Shown: positions 44,875 through 53,633 of the stretch, piece by piece
Numbering within the stretch: position 1 is the stretch's first letter
Layout: every line of letters begins with the position of its first letter
Assembly: GCA_035268885.1 (NCBI GenBank)
Contig: DATFKA010000036.1
Span: 1 to 64,000 of the forward strand
Direction: 5' to 3'
Source of the DNA: DATFKA01 sp035268885
Lineage (GTDB): Bacteria; Bacteroidota; Bacteroidia; Chitinophagales; Saprospiraceae
DNA: 64,000 nt
The notes under the pieces: generated by a model
What the model saw: only the letters and a program-made list of their open reading frames with translations
Databases searched by the model: none
Told to the model about the DNA's origin: nothing
Program-made: the position numbers and the translations under genes

Positions 44875-45360
44875 ATGGAAAAGAAACACGAGCTGGACAA
44901 GCTGGACAGACAAATTGTTGCCATTTTAATGGAGAATGCAAAAATCCCCTACACGGAAATTGCCAAGAAACTGTTTGTTTCCGGAGGTACGATTCACGTG
45001 CGCATGAAAAAACTGGAAGAAGCTGGAATTGTCAACGGTTACGAACTAAAAGTAGACCACACCAAGCTGGGCTACGATATTGCCGCTTTCCTGGGTATTT
45101 ATCTGGATAAAAGTTCGCTATACGACGATGTCGCCAGGGAGTTGGATAAGATTCCGGAGGTAGTAGGGGCGCATTACACCACGGGTTTGTATAATATCTT
45201 TGCCAAGATTCTTTGTCGCGATACCAAGCATCTGCGTTCTGTCCTTCACGACAAGATTCAGAATATTGCGGGTATACAACGTACCGAGACCTTTATCTCG
45301 CTCCAGGAAAGCATCAATCGCTCGGTTCCTATTCTGGGAGAAGGGGAAGATGATTTTTAG
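44875..45360 (+). CDS. Lrp/AsnC family transcriptional regulator
   Basis: This 161-residue regulator has an AsnC-type winged helix (LDKLDRQIVAILMENAKIPYTEIAKKLFVSGGTIHVRMKKLEEAGIV, residues 7-54) and a C-terminal RAM effector-binding domain (GYDIAAFLGIYLDKSSLYDDV... HYTTGLYNIFAKI). Such proteins respond to amino acids. The target genes are not obvious: it is divergent from the S41 gene and convergent with the methyltransferase gene 6 bp away. Confidence 0.92.
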   Translation: MEKKHELDKLDRQIVAILMENAKIPYTEIAKKLFVSGGTIHVRMKKLEEAGIVNGYELKVDHTKLGYDIAAFLGIYLDKSSLYDDVARELDKIPEVVGAHYTTGLYNIFAKILCRDTKHLRSVLHDKIQNIAGIQRTETFISLQESINRSVPILGEGEDDF

Positions 45361-45366
45361 AAGCGC

Positions 45367-46080
45367 CTATTTTCTGGCCATGGTGATGTACTGGTAGTCC
45401 AACGCTTTGTCATTACTCCGTACATTCGTAAAGCCCGCTTCGAGTAAGTTCTCTTCGACCACGTAGAGCGGAATACGATTTTCCTGGGCGGGCCCCAGTG
45501 GAGTACGCTTCTTCTTAAAATCAAGGATTAATATTTGCCCTTGCTCCGGTAGGGCGGTCCATAATTTCTTTAGATAAGCTATCCGGTCCTGTTCTTCAAT
45601 CCACATGTAAGTATTTACCATGATGATGAAATCCGCTTCACCGGGCGCAAGATTAGGATCGTCGGGTTCGGCGAAGCGCGCTTCCAGTTTGGACTGATCG
45701 GCTTCGGGAAGCTCCATTACTTTGGCGCTGTCCAGGTATTCGATAAAACTTTCGTTGATATCGATAGCGATGACCTTCTTGGCTTTTCGGGCAATGCGGA
45801 AGGCAAAATATCCGGTACCGGCGCCGATATCGGCTACCACCTTATCAGAAATATCCCCCATAAAATCAATAACGACGTTTGGCTTTTGCCAAATGACCCG
45901 GTTGGTATTAATATAATCGGCCATGATGTCCTCCTTAGGCACCACTTCTTCCGTATCGACCGTTGAGTCGACATTCGAATTTTGCGAAGAATCAATGATC
46001 GGATCGTCCGCTGTTTTCTGGCAGGCGGGGGCAAGAAAGAGCACCAATAGGACCAAAAGGAGATAGGGATATTTTTGCAT
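45367..46080 (-). CDS. SAM-dependent methyltransferase with lipoprotein-type signal
   Basis: This protein of about 237 residues is read from the internal Met that opens a signal sequence (MQKYPYLLLVLLVLFLAPAC); the frame's upstream Met adds nine residues. A methyltransferase fold follows: VVADIGAGTGYFAFRIARK (motif I), VIAIDINESFIEYL and a later acidic motif. An exported methyltransferase is puzzling because SAM is cytoplasmic. The lipobox APAC is imperfect, so a membrane anchor or a wrong start are alternatives. The linker QKTADDPIIDSSQNSN is acidic and low-complexity, typical of lipoproteins after the Cys. Confidence 0.78.
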   Translation of the reverse strand: MQKYPYLLLVLLVLFLAPACQKTADDPIIDSSQNSNVDSTVDTEEVVPKEDIMADYINTNRVIWQKPNVVIDFMGDISDKVVADIGAGTGYFAFRIARKAKKVIAIDINESFIEYLDSAKVMELPEADQSKLEARFAEPDDPNLAPGEADFIIMVNTYMWIEEQDRIAYLKKLWTALPEQGQILILDFKKKRTPLGPAQENRIPLYVVEENLLEAGFTNVRSNDKALDYQYITMARK

Positions 46081-46188
46081 GAATGAGTGGTATCTTGGTT
46101 TTATCATTATTCAATATACGGTCCTGCTGCTAAAACTGTATCCTTTTTAAAATATAAATAACAGTTGAGTAACAATATTAACGCGGCC

Positions 46189-47772
46189 TTAAAATTCGCT
46201 AGTGTTATGAAACTCAATTTTAGGATGGTTATCCTTTACCATCTGTAGCATGAAGTTGGATTCCGCCAGGAAAACCAGCTGCCCGTGGGTATCCCGGGCT
46301 ATATCTCTTTTGCGACGGGCCAGAAATTCCTTGAGGGCCTGGTCATCCTCGCTACTGATCCAGCAGGCTTTCGCCAAATTGACCGGCTCGTACATCACCG
46401 AAGCACCGTATTCATTCTTGAGTCGGTATTCAATCACTTCAAATTGCAGGGCACCAACCGTACCGATAATCTTACGGCCATTAGCTTCTTTGGTGAATAG
46501 CTGGGCAACCCCCTCGTCCATCAACTGATCCAGGCCTTTGTTCAGTTGTTTAGATTTCATCGGATCGGCATTGTTGACGTAGCGAAATTGCTCCGGAGAG
46601 AAACTGGGTATCCCCTTAAAGTGCAGTACTTCGCCCGAGGTGATGGTATCTCCAATTTTAAAGTTGCCCGAGTCATAGAGTCCGATGACATCCCCGGGGA
46701 AGGCCTCCTCAACCACCGTCTTCCGGGCAGCCATAAAGGACGTCGGATTGGAGAATTTCATTTTTTTATTTTTGCGAACGTGCAGGTAGTTGGTGTTGCG
46801 CTCAAACTTCCCGGAGCAGACCCGCATGAAGGCGATGCGATCGCGGTGCTTAGGGTCCATATTGGCGTGGATCTTAAAAACAAATCCGGCAAATTCTTCC
46901 TCCTCGGGCTGTACGGCTCTTTCTTCGGCGGGCCGCTTTAGTGGGCCCGGCGCAATCTCGACAAAGCAATCTAGCATCTCTTTCACACCAAAGTTATTGA
47001 TCGCCGAACCAAAGAAAACCGGTGAAAGTTCCCCTTCCAGGTATTTCTCTTTATTGTGTTTTGGATATACGGTGGTGACCATCTTGACTTCTTCGCGCAG
47101 TTCTTCTGCTGCCGCTTCACCCACGTATTTTTCAAGATCCGGATCCGAAAGATCCGTAAACTCAATTACCTCTTCGGCCTCTTCTTGCTTGCCGTGGGGC
47201 CGGAAAAGGACCAGCTTTTCTTCATAGATATTATAGACCCCCTGAAAGCGCTGCCCCATGCCGATTGGCCAACTCTGCGGGGTGACGGTCAGGCCTAGTT
47301 TGGCCTCCAGCTCATCCAGCAGATCAAAGGCGTCTTTTCCCTCGCGGTCCATTTTATTAATAAAGACAATCATGGGGGTCTTGCGCATACGGCATACCTC
47401 CACCAGCTTTTCCGTTTGTTGCTCTACCCCCTTGGCCACGTCGATGACCACGATGACACTGTCTACGGCCGTCAGGGTACGAAAGGTGTCTTCCGCAAAA
47501 TCCTGGTGACCCGGCGTATCTAAAATATTGATTTTCGCATTGCGATAATTAAAGGCCATAACGGAGGTAGCCACGGAGATGCCCCGCTGGCGCTCAATAT
47601 CCATAAAGTCGGAGGTGGCCCCCCGTTTAATCTTATTGGATTTGACGGCTCCGGCGATCTGAATCGCCCCCCCGAAAAGTAGTAGCTTTTCCGTAAGGGT
47701 AGTCTTACCGGCATCCGGGTGACTAATGATTCCAAAGGTTTTGCGCCTGTTCAATTCTTCTATAAAACTCAT
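46189..47772 (-). CDS. prfC: Peptide chain release factor 3
   Basis: This GTPase of about 527 residues recycles RF1/RF2 from the ribosome. The start at 47772 (MSFIEELNRRKTFGIISHPDAGKTTL) puts the G1 motif at its usual place; the longer frame adds seven residues. Other motifs are RGISVATSVMAF (G2), LDTPGHQDFAEDTFR (G3), FINKMDREG (G4) and the RF3-type C-terminal half with FVFKIHANMDPKHRDRIAFMRVCSG. The length matches the family. A TACTTTTG -7 box on the minus strand lies 18 nt upstream of the start. Confidence 0.95.
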   Translation of the reverse strand: MSFIEELNRRKTFGIISHPDAGKTTLTEKLLLFGGAIQIAGAVKSNKIKRGATSDFMDIERQRGISVATSVMAFNYRNAKINILDTPGHQDFAEDTFRTLTAVDSVIVVIDVAKGVEQQTEKLVEVCRMRKTPMIVFINKMDREGKDAFDLLDELEAKLGLTVTPQSWPIGMGQRFQGVYNIYEEKLVLFRPHGKQEEAEEVIEFTDLSDPDLEKYVGEAAAEELREEVKMVTTVYPKHNKEKYLEGELSPVFFGSAINNFGVKEMLDCFVEIAPGPLKRPAEERAVQPEEEEFAGFVFKIHANMDPKHRDRIAFMRVCSGKFERNTNYLHVRKNKKMKFSNPTSFMAARKTVVEEAFPGDVIGLYDSGNFKIGDTITSGEVLHFKGIPSFSPEQFRYVNNADPMKSKQLNKGLDQLMDEGVAQLFTKEANGRKIIGTVGALQFEVIEYRLKNEYGASVMYEPVNLAKACWISSEDDQALKEFLARRKRDIARDTHGQLVFLAESNFMLQMVKDNHPKIEFHNTSEF

Positions 47773-47790
47773 AATACCATTTTGCGGGTG

Positions 47791-47798
47791 CAAAAGTA
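47791..47798 (-). promoter_or_regulatory. TAnnTTTG -7 box before prfC
   Basis: TACTTTTG on the minus strand, 18 nt before the prfC ATG, is identical to the boxes before purC, tatD and the third DUF4199 gene. The nearest TTG upstream gives a 23-nt spacer, longer than normal. Confidence 0.35.
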
Positions 47799-47812
47799 CG
47801 CAATTATTTCGA

Positions 47813-50800
47813 CTACCGCATCAATATCACATCCCCACTTAAACTACGCACGGCCTGATCTTTGTAGACTAAAACGGCTCGCCAGAGATAAACGCCGGTG
47901 GGGGCCGGTTGGCCACGGTGCATCCCATCCCAGGCCAGTTCGGGACTGTCGATGCTGGTGTTTTCCGCTTCCCAGACTAAATTGCCCCAGCGATCAAGTA
48001 CCTGCCAAAGTTGAACGGAGGCCACATTATTGTCATCAAAGGGATAAAATAAGTCGTTGACCTGATCGCCATTGGGCGAAAAAGCAGTAGGTACGTAAAT
48101 GTCTCTGCGCTTAATTACGTTTATACTTAAGGGACTGCTGGCTTCGCAGCCCATACTGTCCCGCACCGTAAGCCGGTACGATAAGCTTTGAGCAGGCGCC
48201 GCAACGGGAGTCAAACAGTCGGCACAGCTCAGGTCGGTGGCCGGCGACCAGTTAATTTCCGCAGGAGGCCGGTTGGTGCTGGCCTCAATCAGAACACTAT
48301 CCCCCAGATTGATTTCCTCTAATCTGGGTAAGTCTAGCTGAAATAATTCTGGTTGGGACAGGGTAGCGGCGGCCTGAAAAGAACAGCCATTTTGATCGGT
48401 AAGCGCAATCTGATAATTCCCGGGAGAAAGACCATCGAAACGCAATATATCTCCTCTGGATTGCCCGTTGAGCACCGTGTTAAAAGGGGGGAGCGCATCT
48501 TGAAGATCGATAATCTCCAGCTGGCCATCCATCGCCTCAAAGCAGGAAATGTCTTTTGCCGAAAGGCTGGCCGAAAAATCAGGTACCTCAAGGAAGAGGC
48601 TGTCGCGAAAAATACAATTGTTCTCTGAAATGACTTCAATAGCGTAAATACCCTCTTCGCTCACCTGGATTGAGGGCCCGGTAGCGCCTGTAGACCAGCT
48701 ATAGCGGGTGTAATCACCGACCGAAAGCGTCGTCGTGTCTCCGGCGCAAACGAGCTCCGGACCGGCTATATCTACGGGAGGATCCTCATAGACCAGTACG
48801 TTGATCAGGCTGACCGTGTCACAGGTCTCCCCGTTAAAACCGCCGAAAGATACCAGGGTGTCTTTCTGGATGGGAGCACCCCGAAAAGAAGCCCCCGGGC
48901 AGACGTATTCCGTCAGGGTGATGTTTTCGCCAATGAGTACGTTAAAGTACTGCGATACGGTACTGTCACAACCCGCCAGGCTAAGCAGGTTTTGAGTCTG
49001 CAGGGTGTCCCCAAAATAAATGCGCCCCTCGTAGGTCTCTCCGTAACAGACCGTAACGGTATCGATAGACTGATAATTGGGGGCGACCTCCAGATCGAGA
49101 CGAATCGTACTGTCACAACCCTCAGTGGTGGTGAATTGCCCTTCGTAGAGCCCACTGCTTTGTAATTGTTGATCTCCAAACGGAAACAAATCCCCTTCGC
49201 AGATCGTGATCATGGTATCTCGATCGTAAGCGGGGTGAACCAGAAGGTCAAGTGTTACCAGGCTATCGCAGTCCGGTGCTCGATCAATGCTGATTTCAAA
49301 GGTGCCACTTTCGTCAAAGGATTGATCTCCCACGAGGACTTCCTGGTTCGAGCAAATCGTATCCCGTAAAGTCTCATAATCTGTGCCGTCTTTGATGACG
49401 GTGTAATTAGAGAAAAACTGGCAACTCGGGCTACCCAGATTAAAGGGGTTGTTTGCTAATTTTAGTCGATACCAGTAGCCCTCTATCGGATTTTCAACGG
49501 CTAATAAGGTGTCATTTTCATCCGGTAGGTCTTCCCAAATATTGCCCTCATTAGTGCTGCGCTGCCATTGTAGGGCCAGGTTAGGGAACTCGCTGGTTAG
49601 CTCCACATCGGCGAGTACCAATAGGGGGCTGCCGGCACAGGCCTCGGTCGTATCAGCGATTTGCGCACCGGGACCACAGGGGCGAAAAGAGATATTGTCG
49701 AGGGCCAGGTCATTTCCAAAGCCTCCGGGTGCATTGTTCCGTAAGGTGAGCTGGATGGCCTCGACTCCGGGACGGGTCGTAAAGGTAAAGCCATAGGTAT
49801 GCCATTCTTCGTCGACCGGTACATCACCGGAGGCGTATATTTCGATGCCATTAATGAGAAAGGAGATATTGGGTTCGATGAAACCGCTTCCGCGATTGGG
49901 GTCATTGAGGGAAATGACATCAGCGGAGAATTCATAATTGATATTTTCACAAACGGTGACCGTTTTTTGGTAAAAAATTCCAGGTTCGAAACTGGCATTG
50001 ACGACCATCATGTAGCCGGTGGGATCATCGGAGTTGTCTTCAATATTGATCCAGTTGGAGGCGGCAAATGAACCCCAGGAGCTAGTATTATTCGTAATGG
50101 TATAGCTCCCGTCATTGGGTGGTGGCGCCGTAGAATAGGTATAGCCCGGTGCTAAAAAGGGGTTTTGGCTAAGTATGTTGTTCCCTCCGCTCCCGAAATC
50201 ACCATCCTCAAAGATATTGTCCCCGCGGGCTCCGGTACACAGCGCCCCCACGGAGCCGATTACCTGGTCGCAGTCGTCCGGATCTTGGTATTGAATAATC
50301 AAGGGTTCGGTGGTCAGCCGACAGGTCTCGTTAAAAAAGCCACCTGGTGTACGAATGGCCAGTATGCGGTAATAGGCATTGGGCGGTACTCCGCTGAGAT
50401 CAAAGGAGGTTTCGCTGGTTTCTGATCCTACGTCAAGCCAGTCTTCTCCGTCATTGATCGAGAGTTGTAACTGATATTGCCAGTTGGTGATGCCCGGGAA
50501 GTTGCCGATGCGTAAGCGTAGGGGATCGCCCGGACACCTGGCCTGTTGATCTACCTCCAGTAGTTGAATATTGGGTTGACAAGCCTGAAGCTGAATATTG
50601 TCGAGCGCATAGGCATTGCCGGGGCGGCCACTGCTAATATTACGGATTTCAATATTGGGTCGGTTAATAGTCGGCGTAAAGGTATGCGTAAAGCTGTGCC
50701 AGCTCGAATCTTTAGGGAGCGGGCCAAAGTCCATGGCTAGTGCATCGTCAATCCAGAGCTGGAGGTGGGGGAGGGTATCCCCCGTAAGACTCGGCCGGTA

Positions 50801-51202
50801 AAGATTAATGGCATCGAAGGAGAAAGTCAGGTCCAGATCGGGACAAGCCAGTGGAAGCACACCGTAAACCAGGCCGGCGGTGTCCTGGTTGATGAGTAGC
50901 ATATAGCCATTGGGGTCTCCGCTATTATCGACGGGGTTAATCCATTGATCGGCCGGAGCGCCCTGCCAATTGCTGGTGTTGTTGATGATGGTGAAAAAGC
51001 CATTCTGGGGTGGCCGCTGCATCGTATAGTTCAGGCTGGCATCTTTGCGAAAGTGACTGGTATCAGTGGATAGCGTATCGGGGCCGCTGCCAAAGTTGCC
51101 TTTCGGCAAAAGATTAGGCCCGGTGAGCCCGGGGCACTGGGCGGTCAGCAGGCCGGGAAGCCAAAACAGAAAAATGGAGAAGATCAGTTGTGCTTGCTTC
51201 AT
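47813..51202 (-). CDS. T9SS type B sorted surface protein (gliding-motility C-terminal domain)
   Basis: This 1129-residue secreted protein starts with MKQAQLIFSIFLFWLPGLLTAQ as signal peptide. Two similar jelly-roll/carbohydrate-binding-like modules (near 25-210 and 330-510) share SLNDPNRGSG-, NISFLINGIEIY- and ALDNISFRPCG-type sequence. Several repeats of about 45-50 residues follow, with the pattern CEGDLFPFGDQQL...GCDSTIRLDL (near 610-810), then PKD/SprB-like segments. The C-terminus is a type B (CHU_C) sorting domain: YVPTAFSPNGDQVNDLF ... GLYLWR-like PTGVYLWRAVLVYKD. It should be displayed on or released from the outer surface. No catalytic motif was seen. Confidence 0.87.
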   Translation of the reverse strand: MKQAQLIFSIFLFWLPGLLTAQCPGLTGPNLLPKGNFGSGPDTLSTDTSHFRKDASLNYTMQRPPQNGFFTIINNTSNWQGAPADQWINPVDNSGDPNGYMLLINQDTAGLVYGVLPLACPDLDLTFSFDAINLYRPSLTGDTLPHLQLWIDDALAMDFGPLPKDSSWHSFTHTFTPTINRPNIEIRNISSGRPGNAYALDNIQLQACQPNIQLLEVDQQARCPGDPLRLRIGNFPGITNWQYQLQLSINDGEDWLDVGSETSETSFDLSGVPPNAYYRILAIRTPGGFFNETCRLTTEPLIIQYQDPDDCDQVIGSVGALCTGARGDNIFEDGDFGSGGNNILSQNPFLAPGYTYSTAPPPNDGSYTITNNTSSWGSFAASNWINIEDNSDDPTGYMMVVNASFEPGIFYQKTVTVCENINYEFSADVISLNDPNRGSGFIEPNISFLINGIEIYASGDVPVDEEWHTYGFTFTTRPGVEAIQLTLRNNAPGGFGNDLALDNISFRPCGPGAQIADTTEACAGSPLLVLADVELTSEFPNLALQWQRSTNEGNIWEDLPDENDTLLAVENPIEGYWYRLKLANNPFNLGSPSCQFFSNYTVIKDGTDYETLRDTICSNQEVLVGDQSFDESGTFEISIDRAPDCDSLVTLDLLVHPAYDRDTMITICEGDLFPFGDQQLQSSGLYEGQFTTTEGCDSTIRLDLEVAPNYQSIDTVTVCYGETYEGRIYFGDTLQTQNLLSLAGCDSTVSQYFNVLIGENITLTEYVCPGASFRGAPIQKDTLVSFGGFNGETCDTVSLINVLVYEDPPVDIAGPELVCAGDTTTLSVGDYTRYSWSTGATGPSIQVSEEGIYAIEVISENNCIFRDSLFLEVPDFSASLSAKDISCFEAMDGQLEIIDLQDALPPFNTVLNGQSRGDILRFDGLSPGNYQIALTDQNGCSFQAAATLSQPELFQLDLPRLEEINLGDSVLIEASTNRPPAEINWSPATDLSCADCLTPVAAPAQSLSYRLTVRDSMGCEASSPLSINVIKRRDIYVPTAFSPNGDQVNDLFYPFDDNNVASVQLWQVLDRWGNLVWEAENTSIDSPELAWDGMHRGQPAPTGVYLWRAVLVYKDQAVRSLSGDVILMR

Positions 51203-51238
51203 AGTATTGACAGTAGAGGTTGAGATGGATAATCTGAT

Positions 51239-52312
51239 TTATCCTAATTTGTGAGCCTGGTATCCACTGAGATAGCGCCTTAATTTATCGAGTTGCTGTC
51301 GGCTACCCAGGACGATAAAGCTACTACCCGGGCGTAAAATGACGTCCGGGGCGGGATTGACCAGGTATTTATTATCGGCGTCTTTAAAACCAATGATATT
51401 AGCACCGGTCTCACTACGGATGTTGAGGTCCTGGATACTTTTATTTTTGCAGTTATCGGGGACCTCCTCGAAGGTAATCTCTTCAAAACCAATATCGGAG
51501 CGGTACTCATTGGTAATAAAGGAGAAAAATTCTACGGCATCGGGTTTACTGATCAGGGTAGCCATATAAAAGCCCCCCAATTGTTCGGGCATGACGACAC
51601 GATCAGCGCCAGCCAGTGTGAGTTTCTTTTGAGAGCGAGGATCTCTGGCCCGGCTGACGATCCGTAGCTCAGGGTTTAGCTGTCGGGTAGTTAATACAAT
51701 AAACAAGTTGTCGGAATCGTCTCCCAGGGCGGCAATCAAAGCACGGGCTTCTTTTACGTTGGCTTCCTGTAATGCTTCGTCGTGGGTAGCATCGTCGTGG
51801 ATGTATAAAAATTTCTGTTCCGATTTTTGGATGTCATCAATTTTTTCCTCGTCAATATCGATAATAACGAAAGGGATCTGGTGCTTTTCAAAGTGGGTGG
51901 CAATTTCCCGACCGTATTTCCCGTACCCACACAAGATGACGTGGTCTTTTAATTTACTGATGCTTTTTTTGATCATGTTGTTATGCCAGTTTTTATAGAT
52001 TTGTCCCTGGATGACGTAATAAGAAAATACGGCTAATACGTAAGCGAATAAGCCAATATTGATAATAATGTAAAAGGAGGCGAATACCATGCCGGCCTGA
52101 CTTAAAGGCTGCACTTCGGTATACCCAACGGTAGATACCGTGATCACTACCATGTAAAAGGCCTCCAACAGTTTATATCCTTCAATGAGCATAAAACCCA
52201 GTATGCCCAGGCATAAATCTGCCAGAAGTAATAAGAGAGAAACCCGTAGATTCAGAAAGTTGTTGGGCAGCCTGTAAGCATCCAGCAGCGTACTATTATT
52301 TTTTTTACGCAT
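51239..52312 (-). CDS. Potassium channel with RCK (TrkA-N/TrkA-C) domain
   Basis: This 357-residue protein has two membrane helices (about 23-43 and 75-100) around a pore loop with the filter TVGYTE (residues 61-66), then a cytoplasmic RCK domain (HVILCGYGKYGREIATHF near 130-147, IIDIDEEKIDDI) and a TrkA-C domain to the end. This layout matches MthK/Kch-type channels. The filter has Thr where TVGYG channels keep a second Gly, which could change selectivity. It is divergent from the amidohydrolase gene across 192 bp. Confidence 0.88.
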   Translation of the reverse strand: MRKKNNSTLLDAYRLPNNFLNLRVSLLLLLADLCLGILGFMLIEGYKLLEAFYMVVITVSTVGYTEVQPLSQAGMVFASFYIIINIGLFAYVLAVFSYYVIQGQIYKNWHNNMIKKSISKLKDHVILCGYGKYGREIATHFEKHQIPFVIIDIDEEKIDDIQKSEQKFLYIHDDATHDEALQEANVKEARALIAALGDDSDNLFIVLTTRQLNPELRIVSRARDPRSQKKLTLAGADRVVMPEQLGGFYMATLISKPDAVEFFSFITNEYRSDIGFEEITFEEVPDNCKNKSIQDLNIRSETGANIIGFKDADNKYLVNPAPDVILRPGSSFIVLGSRQQLDKLRRYLSGYQAHKLG

Positions 52313-52504
52313 TGTGCGAATATTTCAGTACTTTTTGAGGTCCTTAAAATTAAAGAAGTTGTGCAAAAACTCCTCACTTGTCCGTAAAATAGTCTTTTCA
52401 ATGATCTTTTTAGCGGCGCAGGCTGCTTTGGAATCCGATTTTTTGTAAACAAGTAGACATACTTCCGTAACTTCCACCCCTAAATTATAGAAAAAACAAA
52501 CTCA

Positions 52505-53608
52505 ATGGGAAAAGCTTTATTGTACACTGGTTTATTTTGCTTCGTACTTGTCAGCGCCTGTGCGCAGGAAGAAAAGGAGCCGCGAATGGATTTCGAAGAT
52601 TATAATCCGCCTTCCACACTCGTTGTACCGGAGCATCCGACCACAAGTGCCAAATTCCCCTTTATTGATATACATTCTCACCACTGGCGGATGGCGGAAC
52701 AAGACCTCGACAAGTTAGTACGCGAAATGGACTCCCTGAACATGGGGGTCATTGTCAACCTCAGTGGTCGCGGCGGCCGTGCCCTCAAAGATATCACGGA
52801 TCACGTCCAGGAAACAGGTCACGAAGATCGCATTGCGGTGTTCACCAATATTAATATACAAAGTATCGATGATCCGGATTTCATCTCCGCTACGCTGCAA
52901 CAGCTGGAATACGACGTGGAAAATGGAGCCAAAGGGCTCAAGATATACAAGAGCCAGGGGATGACCAATAAGGATAAAGCTGGTAACCGCATCCGGATTA
53001 ACGATGAGCGACTGGACCCCATCTGGGCGAAGTGTGGCGAACTGGGTATTCCCATTTTGATCCATTCAGCTGATCCCAGGTCCTTCTGGGAGCCACACGA
53101 TGCCAATAATGAGCGCTGGCTGGAGCTAAAACTTCGTCCCCGGCGTAAGCGCGGCCCGGATAATCCGGCCCCCTGGGAAACGATCATTGCGGAGCAGCAC
53201 GATATTTTTCAGAAACACCCCAATACGACCTTTATCGCGGCGCACTTTGGTTGGTACCCCAACAACCTGGCCAAGCTAGGGGAATTGCTGGATGCCATGC
53301 CGAATATGTATGTTGAATGCGGTGCGATTATTGCCGAATTGGGCCGTCAGCCCCGCAACGCCAAGAAATTTCTGACGAAATACCAGGATCGCATCCTTTT
53401 TGGTAAGGATGCCTATAATCCCGAAGAGTACTACACCTACTTCCGCGTACTGGAGACCGATGACGAGTACTTCCCTTATTACAAAAAATACCACGCCTTC
53501 TGGAGAATGTATGGACTCGACCTGGACGACGAAGTCCTGAAAAAAATGTATTACAAAAACGCCTTAAAGATTGTCCCTGGACTGGACAGTAGTCTGTTTC
53601 CGGAGTAG
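52505..53608 (+). CDS. Amidohydrolase-family lipoprotein (PF04909-like)
   Basis: This 367-residue protein has a lipoprotein signal (LFCFVLVSACAQEEKEP, lipid Cys at about 19) followed by an acidic patch that may mark surface export. The TIM-barrel amidohydrolase signatures are FIDIHSHHW near 57-65 (HxH), PILIHSADPRSFW, FIAAHFGWYPNNL and the late Asp in RILFGKDAYNPEEYY. It resembles PF04909 amidohydrolases (decarboxylase/lactonase group). The substrate is unknown. The TPM gene follows after 25 bp. Confidence 0.86.
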   Translation: MGKALLYTGLFCFVLVSACAQEEKEPRMDFEDYNPPSTLVVPEHPTTSAKFPFIDIHSHHWRMAEQDLDKLVREMDSLNMGVIVNLSGRGGRALKDITDHVQETGHEDRIAVFTNINIQSIDDPDFISATLQQLEYDVENGAKGLKIYKSQGMTNKDKAGNRIRINDERLDPIWAKCGELGIPILIHSADPRSFWEPHDANNERWLELKLRPRRKRGPDNPAPWETIIAEQHDIFQKHPNTTFIAAHFGWYPNNLAKLGELLDAMPNMYVECGAIIAELGRQPRNAKKFLTKYQDRILFGKDAYNPEEYYTYFRVLETDDEYFPYYKKYHAFWRMYGLDLDDEVLKKMYYKNALKIVPGLDSSLFPE

Positions 53609-53633
53609 ACGGTCGTTTTTAAATCCCAAACCT

